Shown here piece by piece: positions 58,005 through 64,000 of a stretch of 64,000 bases of DNA. A program made the translations under genes and the position numbers. Position 1 is the stretch's first letter; the number at the start of each line of letters is the position of its first letter. The notes beneath the pieces are model-generated. The model was not told the origin of the DNA. It did not search any database and saw only the letters and a list, made by a program, of their open reading frames with translations. The DNA comes from Myxococcales bacterium (GTDB lineage: Bacteria > Myxococcota_A > Polyangia > Nannocystales > Nannocystaceae), in NCBI GenBank assembly GCA_020633315.1, contig JACKDV010000004.1:496001-560000 (forward strand). The letters are read 5' to 3'.

Positions 58005-59240
58005 TCAATCGGGTCGTCGGATCGATGCCGGGCCCGACCGCATCGGGGGCTCCTCGACCAGGAGCGGGAGCGAGTCCTCGAGCTGCGCGCGGGCGCGGAT
58101 CAGCGCCCGCGCCCGCTCGAGCCCCGATCCCACCTGCGCTCGCACGGCGTTCCACAGCGGCTCGATGCCGATCCCGTCGCCACCGCGCCCCACCACCCCG
58201 CCGCACGACCGAGCCAGCGCGACCAACACGACCAGCATCATCACCCCCAGCCCGACCAGCCCCAGCCGCCGACGCCGACGCGCCCGAGCCCCCTGCACAT
58301 CCCGGAGCTGCTCCAGCAGCACCGCCATCGAGGGCCAGCGCGCGCTCGGATCCTCACTCAGCCCCCGAGCGAGGATCGACCACAGCGCAGGCGGTACCGA
58401 CGTGCCACGAGCCAGAGGTCGCCGCGGCCCCTGCTGCACCTGCCGCAGCCGCTCGTGTACGGTCTGCCCCGCGAACGGCGGCCGCCCGTAGAGCGCCACG
58501 TGCAGCGCCACGCAGAAGCCGAACTGGTCGCTCCGCGGCTCGCCCCGCTGCCCCCGCAGCTGCTCCGGCGCCATGTAGGTCGGAGTCCCGAGCACCTCCC
58601 CCACCCGCGTGGTCGTGCCCCGCATCCCGGCCCCCCCGGGCTCGGCGGGCCCCCCGTGCTCGGTCACATCGCCACGGCTGCGCACCAGGCCGAAGTCGCC
58701 GACCTTGATCGAGCCATCGTCACCGACGAGCACGTTCTCGGCCTTGAAGTCGCCGTGGACCAGCCCGGCCTCGTGCGCCGCAGCCAGGCCCTCGCCCGCC
58801 GCCACGAACGCCCGCACGACCTCGTCCCAGCCTCGCGCCCGCGCCTCGAGCCAGTCGGCCAGCGTGGTGCCCTCCACGTGCTCCATCACCACGAAGATCC
58901 GCCCCTCGTGCTCGCCCACCCCGTACACCCGCACCACCTGCGGATGGTGCAGGCGGGCCATCGCCCAGGCCTCGCGACGCATGCGGCGAGCGAACGCATC
59001 CGAGTCGGCGTCGTGGCCCAGGCGATCGTGGAGCAGCTTGAGCGCCACCCGGCGGTCGAGGATGGGGTCGCGCACCAGGTACACGATGCCCATGCCGCCC
59101 GCTCCCAGGCGCCGGATCAGCTCGTAGCGCCCGATGGTGGCCGTCGGCGCCTCGGTGCCGTGCATCCGCGCCAGCACCCGCCGAAACGCGGCGTCCTGCT
59201 CGAAGGCCGGCAGCCCGAGGATGCGCTTGGTGTCGTCCAT
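58005..59240 (-). CDS. Membrane Ser/Thr protein kinase with HGDFKAEN catalytic loop
   Basis: 411 residues from ATG 59240. Kinase domain ~38-290: LGAGGMGIVYLVRD, VALKLLH, a catalytic loop HGDFKAENVLVG (Gly replaces Arg, Phe replaces Leu; catalytic Asp and Lys present), DFGLVRS, GTPTYMAPEQLRGQ, RSDQFGFCVALHVALYGRPPF. A transmembrane helix (LGLVGLGVMMLVVLVALA) at about 322-342 is followed by a short, Arg/Pro/Leu-rich extracytoplasmic tail. HGDFKxxN is frequent in myxobacterial sigma-linked kinases. Forms an operon with the ECF sigma gene downstream. Confidence 0.92.
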   Translation of the reverse strand: MDDTKRILGLPAFEQDAAFRRVLARMHGTEAPTATIGRYELIRRLGAGGMGIVYLVRDPILDRRVALKLLHDRLGHDADSDAFARRMRREAWAMARLHHPQVVRVYGVGEHEGRIFVVMEHVEGTTLADWLEARARGWDEVVRAFVAAGEGLAAAHEAGLVHGDFKAENVLVGDDGSIKVGDFGLVRSRGDVTEHGGPAEPGGAGMRGTTTRVGEVLGTPTYMAPEQLRGQRGEPRSDQFGFCVALHVALYGRPPFAGQTVHERLRQVQQGPRRPLARGTSVPPALWSILARGLSEDPSARWPSMAVLLEQLRDVQGARARRRRRLGLVGLGVMMLVVLVALARSCGGVVGRGGDGIGIEPLWNAVRAQVGSGLERARALIRARAQLEDSLPLLVEEPPMRSGPASIRRPD

Positions 59241-59332
59241 GGCCGAAGGCGGCTCTCCCCGGGGGAGTCACCACCGCGACCGCGATCATTCACCGCAGCG
59301 CGCCCTGGGTCGCGGGCCGCCGCGCCCGCGGG

Positions 59333-62300
59333 CTACCGCACCCCACGCAGCCGCCACAGCAGCGTGAACACGCTGGGCACCACGTAGAGCGTGAGCACGG
59401 TGGACACCACCAGGCCGCCCAGCACGATCGCTCCCACCCCGCGGTACAGCTCGGCCCCCGAGCCCGGGAACACCACCAGCGGCAGCAGGCCCGCCACCGA
59501 GGTGGCGGTGCTCATGAAGATCGGCCGCACCCGCGCCTCCACGGCCCGGGGCACCGCCTCGCGCAGCGGCTCCCCCTCGCGCAGCCGAGCCAGCGCCCCG
59601 TCGACCACGAGGATCGCGTTGTTGACCACCACCCCCACCAGGATCACGAAGCCCAGGGCGGTCATCAGGTCGAGGGGCTGCGGGGCCAGGTAGCGGTTCA
59701 CCAGCCACAGCCCCAGCACCCCGCCGCCGCCCGCCAGGGGCACGGTGACCAGCACCACCAGCGGGGCCAGGAAATCCTCGAACAGCGCGGCCAGCAGCAG
59801 CAGCGAGATCACCACCGCCAGCAGCAGCACGTCGCCCATCCGCCCCTTGGCCGCCTCGAGCTGGCCCGCCGTGCCCGACAGCGCGATGTCGATGCCGCCG
59901 CCGATCGTGCCGTCCTCGTGCAGCGGGGCGAGCACCTCGTCGCGGATCACCCGCATCGCCTCCTCGAGCGCGATCGAGTCGGGCGGGGTCACCTGCAGCA
60001 CGATGGCCCGCCGCCGCTCGATCCGCTTGATCAGCGTGGGACCCAGCCGCTCCTGCAGATCGGCGAGGCTCGACAGCGGCACGATGTCGCCGCTGGGAGT
60101 GGCCACCGGCGAGGCCGCGAGCGCCTCGGGGTCATCCACCTCGCGCCCGCCCGGTTGCAGCGCCCGCAGGGCCACGTCGATCTTGGGCTCGCCCTGCGGA
60201 CCCAGCTCACCCACGATGGCCCCGTCCACGTAGGCATCGACCACCAGACCCAGCTCGGCCCCGCTCACGCCCAGCCCCGCCGTGTCGTCGCGCCGCGGGA
60301 TCGCGTGCAGCTCGGGCGCGCCCAGGTCCAGCGAGGGGATCGGTCGCACCTGCGCCCCGGGCACGGCCTGCGAGATCGCCCCCATCAGCCGCCCGCCCAG
60401 GCCGATCACGGCCGCGAGATCGGAGCCGCTGATCTCCACCTCCACCGCGCGCCCGCTGCCGATCTGCCGCCCGAACAGCGAGGCCTGCGAGGCGAAGGCG
60501 AAGGTGCCGGGGGCCTGGCCGCCGGCCTGGCGCACGAAGGGCACCAGCTCGCCCACGCGCTCGTCCTGCTCGGCGATCACCCCGAAGATCACCTGGTTGG
60601 GGCTGCCCACGAAGAAGCTGCGCTCGATCGCCGGCACCCCACCCTCGTCCACCCCGGTGTGCGCGGCCATCTGCCCCTGCACGTCGCGGCCGATGTCGTC
60701 GAGCTCGGCCGGCGAGTAGCCGGGCGGAGGCAGCAGGATCCCGAAGATGAGGTTGCGGTTGCCGGTGGGCAGGTACTCCATGGCGGGCAGCAGCGCCACC
60801 GCCAGCACCACCGCCCCCGCCACCGCGGCCGTGGCCACCAGCAGGCCGCGCCACCACGAGCGCACCAGCCAGCCCACCTGCCGACCGATGCCACGCCGCA
60901 CCGCGGCCCCCAGCCCGCCCGTCGCGGCGTCGCCCGCCGCCCGCGAGCGCAGCAGCTTGGCCGAGAAGCTGGGGATCACCAGCACCGAGACCAGCAGCGA
61001 CACCCCCACCGCGAGGGCGATGGACACCGCCACGTCGCGCAGCAGCTCGCCCACCTCGTCCTGCCAGCCGATGATGGGCAGGAACACTGCCGCGGTGGTC
61101 ACGGTGGAGGCCAGCAGCGCCCCCCACACCTCCTTCACCCCGCGGTAGGCCGCCTCGGCCGCTCCCACCCCGCGGCTGCGCCAGGTGTCGATGTTCTCGA
61201 GCGCCACGATCGAGTTGTCGACCACCATGCCCACCGCGAAGGCGGTGCCCGCCAGCGAGACCACGTTGATCGTGCGCCCCATCAGCGCCATGCCCAGCGC
61301 GGTCCCCAGCACGCACACCGGGATCGCCACGCTGATCACGGCCGAGGCGGCGATGCTGCGCAGGAACAGCAGCAGCACCACGATCGCCAGCGCAGCCCCG
61401 ATGAGCAGGTTGCTGCGCACCAGCTCGAGCGCCCCGGTGATGTAGCCCACCTGGTCGGAGACCAGCTCCATCTCCAGGCCCTCGGGCGCGAAGCGGGTCT
61501 GGTCGAGCTCGGCGACCACCTCGCGCACCTCCTGGCTCACCTCGAGCACGTTGGTGCCCGCCTCGCGGAACAGCAGCAGCACCATCGAGGGGCGGTCGTC
61601 CGAGAACGCCACGTCGGTGGCGTCGCGCAGGCCGGGCCGCACGGTGGCCACGTCGCCCAGCAGGATGGGCGTGCCCTCGGGACCCGCCCCGATCACGATG
61701 CGCTCGAGCTGCTGGGGCACCTCGGGGGCCACCGGCGTGCGCACCAGGTAGCGGCGCTTGCCGATGTCGAGGTCGCCGCCCGACACGTCGCGCAGCTCGG
61801 CCCCGATCCGCGCCGCCACCTGCTGCACCGTGATCCGCCGGGAGGCCAGCGCGGCCATGTCGAAGTCCACGTGGATCCGGCTGTCGCGGCCCCCCAGGTG
61901 CATGATGGAGGCGACGCCGGGGATCCGCTCGAGCCGGGGGATGATCTCCTGCTCCACCCAGGTGCGGTACTGCCCCACGGGCTCGCCGGTGGGCGAGCGG
62001 ATGGTGATCACCGCCAGCGGGGGCCCCGAGTTGCTCGCCGCGCTCACCACCGGCTCGCGCGCGGCCGCGGGGTAGTCGGGCACCTGGGTGAGGCGGTTGC
62101 TCACCCGCACCAGCGCCTCGTCGAGGTCGGTGCCCACCTCGAACTCCAGGGTCAGCCGCGCCTCGTCGGGCCGCGCCTCCGATTCCATCTTCACCAGGCC
62201 GGGCACGGCCTTGAGCGCATCCTCTTGCTCCTCGAGGATCTCGGCCTCCACCTCCTGCGGCGACGCCCCCGGCCAGCGGGTGTTGATCGTCATGGTGGGC

Positions 62301-62455
62301 ACCGTGACGTCGGGGGTGAGCTGGATCGGCAGGTCGGCGATCGACAGCGCGCCGAACATGATCACCAGCACCACGCCCACCAGCACCGTGACCGGCCGCT
62401 GCACCGCGGTGCGGACGAGGTCTCCCGGGGACGTGGGCTCGGTGGGCTCGGCCAT
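59333..62455 (-). CDS. RND efflux transporter permease (AcrB/HAE family)
   Basis: 1040 residues from ATG 62455. Typical RND: N-terminal helix (VTVLVGVVLVIMFGALSI), periplasmic loop with NTRWPGASPQEVEAEI and SNRLTQVPDYP, then TM4 motif AVGMVVDNSIVALENI (Asp-Asn where AcrB has Asp-Asp), a second half beginning near 520 and VILVGVVVNNAILVVDGALARLREG near the C-terminus. Pumps drugs, lipids or metals across the inner membrane using proton flow. Starts 12 bases after the adaptor gene, so one operon; no outer-membrane TolC gene is in the window. Substrate unknown. Confidence 0.95.
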   Translation of the reverse strand: MAEPTEPTSPGDLVRTAVQRPVTVLVGVVLVIMFGALSIADLPIQLTPDVTVPTMTINTRWPGASPQEVEAEILEEQEDALKAVPGLVKMESEARPDEARLTLEFEVGTDLDEALVRVSNRLTQVPDYPAAAREPVVSAASNSGPPLAVITIRSPTGEPVGQYRTWVEQEIIPRLERIPGVASIMHLGGRDSRIHVDFDMAALASRRITVQQVAARIGAELRDVSGGDLDIGKRRYLVRTPVAPEVPQQLERIVIGAGPEGTPILLGDVATVRPGLRDATDVAFSDDRPSMVLLLFREAGTNVLEVSQEVREVVAELDQTRFAPEGLEMELVSDQVGYITGALELVRSNLLIGAALAIVVLLLFLRSIAASAVISVAIPVCVLGTALGMALMGRTINVVSLAGTAFAVGMVVDNSIVALENIDTWRSRGVGAAEAAYRGVKEVWGALLASTVTTAAVFLPIIGWQDEVGELLRDVAVSIALAVGVSLLVSVLVIPSFSAKLLRSRAAGDAATGGLGAAVRRGIGRQVGWLVRSWWRGLLVATAAVAGAVVLAVALLPAMEYLPTGNRNLIFGILLPPPGYSPAELDDIGRDVQGQMAAHTGVDEGGVPAIERSFFVGSPNQVIFGVIAEQDERVGELVPFVRQAGGQAPGTFAFASQASLFGRQIGSGRAVEVEISGSDLAAVIGLGGRLMGAISQAVPGAQVRPIPSLDLGAPELHAIPRRDDTAGLGVSGAELGLVVDAYVDGAIVGELGPQGEPKIDVALRALQPGGREVDDPEALAASPVATPSGDIVPLSSLADLQERLGPTLIKRIERRRAIVLQVTPPDSIALEEAMRVIRDEVLAPLHEDGTIGGGIDIALSGTAGQLEAAKGRMGDVLLLAVVISLLLLAALFEDFLAPLVVLVTVPLAGGGGVLGLWLVNRYLAPQPLDLMTALGFVILVGVVVNNAILVVDGALARLREGEPLREAVPRAVEARVRPIFMSTATSVAGLLPLVVFPGSGAELYRGVGAIVLGGLVVSTVLTLYVVPSVFTLLWRLRGVR

Positions 62456-62467
62456 CGCGACTCGATC

Positions 62468-63556
62468 TCAGGGCTCGACCACGGCCACGGGCTGGCCCGG
62501 ACGCAGGCGCTCGTTGCCCTTGACCACCACCGTGTCTCCCGCCGCCAGCCCCTCGCCGCGCACCAGGGCCTGGTCGTCGGCGGTGGCGATCACCTCCACG
62601 GGCACCGGCGCGGCCGCCCCGTCGCGCACCGCCACCACCCGCACCCCCACCGCGCCGTAGACCAGCGCATCGCGGGGCACCACCACGCCTTCCTCGTCGC
62701 GGCGAATGGGAAACGACACGTCGACCGAGGCCCCGGGCATCAGCCAGGGTGTCGTCTCGCGCGGCACCAGGCGGATCTTGGCCGTGCGGGTGATCGGATC
62801 GAGGGCGCGCACCAGGCCGCGGATCTCGGCCGCCGTCTCGCGCTCGCCCCGGCGCACGACGGCCTCGGTGCCCGGGCTGAGCCGCTCGACCAGCTCGGCC
62901 GAGCCCTCCACGATGATCTCCACCGACTCGTCGTCCACCAGGTCGAGCACCACGTCGCCGGGGCGCACCCAGTCGCCGGGGTCGACCCGGCGCGAGGCGA
63001 TCACCCCGGCGAAGGGGGCCTCCACGTGATGGCGGCCGAGCTGCACCTTGGCCTCGCGCTCGCTCGCCCGTAGCTGCGCCTTGCGGGTCTCGAGGGTGGT
63101 GGCCCGGGTCACGTCGCGCTCGATCTCCGCCTCGGGGATGATCGCCGCGCCCAGCGACTCGGCCCGCTGCCGATCGCGGCGCGCCTGCTCGAGCTCCTGC
63201 GTGGTCTCGGTCCGCGAGGCCCGGGCCGCCTGCAGCCGCGCGCGTGCCAGGCTGCCGTCGATCCGCAGCAGGGGCTCCCCCGGCTCCACGCGATCGCCCA
63301 CCCGCACCGCCACCTCGAGCACCTCGCCATCGGCCCCCGCCGCCAGCTCGGCCCGATGCAGCGCCTGCACCTCGCCGAGGAACACCCAGCGATCATCCAG
63401 CCCACCCCCCCGGGCGCTGGCCACCTGCACCCGCGCCGGCGGAGGCGCCTCGGACTGGCCGGCCGCCGGCGCATCCTTGGACTCGGCCACCATGCACGAC
63501 GGAGCGCCCCCGAGCAGCGGGAGCAGCAGCATGATGGCCTGGATTGGACGAGGCAT
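62468..63556 (-). CDS. RND efflux periplasmic adaptor (membrane fusion protein)
   Basis: 362 residues from ATG 63556 (GTG 63580 adds 8). Signal IQAIMLLLPLLGGAPSC with a lipobox-like AP-SC, so possibly lipidated. Barrel-sandwich and hairpin parts: AELAAGADGEVLEVAVRVGDRVEPGEPLLRID (split here) and a coiled hairpin with ARASRTETTQELEQARRD; second half VEAPFAGVIASRRVDPGDWVRPGD. Typical HlyD/AcrA-like adaptor linking the RND pump to an outer-membrane channel. First gene of the adaptor-pump operon; divergent from the 63704 gene remnant. Confidence 0.93.
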   Translation of the reverse strand: MPRPIQAIMLLLPLLGGAPSCMVAESKDAPAAGQSEAPPPARVQVASARGGGLDDRWVFLGEVQALHRAELAAGADGEVLEVAVRVGDRVEPGEPLLRIDGSLARARLQAARASRTETTQELEQARRDRQRAESLGAAIIPEAEIERDVTRATTLETRKAQLRASEREAKVQLGRHHVEAPFAGVIASRRVDPGDWVRPGDVVLDLVDDESVEIIVEGSAELVERLSPGTEAVVRRGERETAAEIRGLVRALDPITRTAKIRLVPRETTPWLMPGASVDVSFPIRRDEEGVVVPRDALVYGAVGVRVVAVRDGAAAPVPVEVIATADDQALVRGEGLAAGDTVVVKGNERLRPGQPVAVVEP

Positions 63557-63703
63557 GAGCGGCGTTGGCGCAGGGTTCACAAGCCCCGGTCCCTGCGACC
63601 GTCACGAACACTATCCGAGTTTCACGACGGAGGTGGATGAGCCCAGGCCCTGCGCCGACGTTCACCTGGTAGATCGCGCGTTGGCGTACACTTCGGACGC
63701 AGG

Positions 63704-64000
63704 ATGTTCTCCTCCATCACCGTCGAGGGCTTCCGGTGCTTTCCGCGCTTCGAGCTGAGACCCCTCGAGCGCATCAACCTCCTTGTCGGCGCGAACAACT
63801 CCAGCAAGTCGGCGATGCTGGAGGCGATCGCATTGCTCGCCTCGCGTGGGGATCCAGCGCATCGTTCCCGAGATCGTGGAGCACGCGGGGATCCCCTGGG
63901 CAGACCAAGCCCTCGGGTTCAAGGTGTTCATCCGGCCCTCGGGCAGCTACGAGCAGATCAAGGACCTCATCCCGACGGAGCTCGCATCACGCGTCCGCGA
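63704..64000 (+). pseudogene. Decayed OLD-type AAA ATPase gene joined out of frame to a second gene remnant
   Basis: Starts ATG 63704 and reads MFSSITVEGFRCFPRFELRP, then LLVGANNSSKSAMLEAIALLASRGD, the N-terminus of an OLD-type/AAA ATPase whose Walker A would usually be GxNNSGKS (here Ser-Ser-Lys-Ser). After about residue 50 the frame loses resemblance (GDPAHRSRDRG), while another frame (+1 shift, from ~63852) is clearly coding-like: IQRIVPEIVEHAGIPWADQAL, then FKVFIRPSGSYEQIKDLIPTEL, resembling DUF3226/TOPRIM-type partners of such ATPases. This is best read as a deletion fusing two adjacent genes out of frame. The window ends here, so the 3' part is unseen. Confidence 0.6.

Noticed and set aside
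59918..63073. Open frame of 1051 codons antisense to the RND genes
   Set aside because: His/Arg-rich shadow of RND pump and adaptor; the minus-strand proteins have full family motifs.

Overview
The window is about 70% G+C, densely coded and rich in lipoproteins with Gly/Ser/Thr/Asp linkers, MYXO-CTERM-type tails, eukaryote-like Ser/Thr kinases and ECF sigma factors. Together these point to a myxobacterium (Myxococcota), most likely Nannocystaceae or a relative. That placement is inferred from gene content, not from a marker gene. I saw no rRNA, tRNA, CRISPR array, insertion sequence or origin.

Layout, left to right. 1-9.5 kb: the 3' end of an OmpA-type protein, a DUF202 pair, an N6-adenine methyltransferase overlapping two lipoprotein genes, an Old-Yellow-Enzyme oxidoreductase, a membrane protein with a spermidine-synthase-like domain, and a peptidoglycan-binding protein. 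9.5-19 kb: a mosaic surface protein (VIT + P-domain + vWFA + AgmX/PglI-like tail) next to a kinase, a P460-like cytochrome, an MDR oxidoreductase, a lipoprotein, and an E1-like/nitroreductase fusion of Rv1355c type. 19-25 kb: a PilZ-like protein and an MlaF-MlaE-type fused ABC lipid transporter with an unusual membrane-anchored partner. 25-36 kb: a serine hydrolase, a MYXO-CTERM trypsin-like protease, an acyl-CoA ligase, an MpaB-type (DUF2236) oxygenase, an FMN reductase, Cys-rich lipoproteins and a steroid-5-alpha-reductase-like membrane protein.

36-45 kb is regulatory: a kinase / unknown protein / ECF sigma operon preceded by a strong leader hairpin, then a minus-strand beta-barrel / ECF sigma / FecR operon with 4-base stop-start overlaps, followed by an SDR and a fibro-slime protein. 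45-52 kb holds the most striking gene, an 820-residue homologue of eukaryotic major vault protein (46840-49302). It is divergent from a porin-like gene across a short intergenic with a perfect inverted repeat, and convergent with an M1 aminopeptidase lipoprotein. 52-57 kb: a zinc-ribbon kinase directly upstream of glycogen phosphorylase, then a small degenerate TIR-like protein. 57-63.6 kb: a kinase + ECF sigma operon and an RND efflux adaptor/pump operon. The right edge (63.7-64 kb) looks like a decayed OLD-type ATPase joined out of frame to what may be its usual partner gene.

Themes: envelope and surface proteins, phospho-signalling coupled to ECF sigma factors (three sigma loci, two with a kinase), and a possible bacterial vault particle. 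Function calls come from motif reading and memory of the families. No database search was run.
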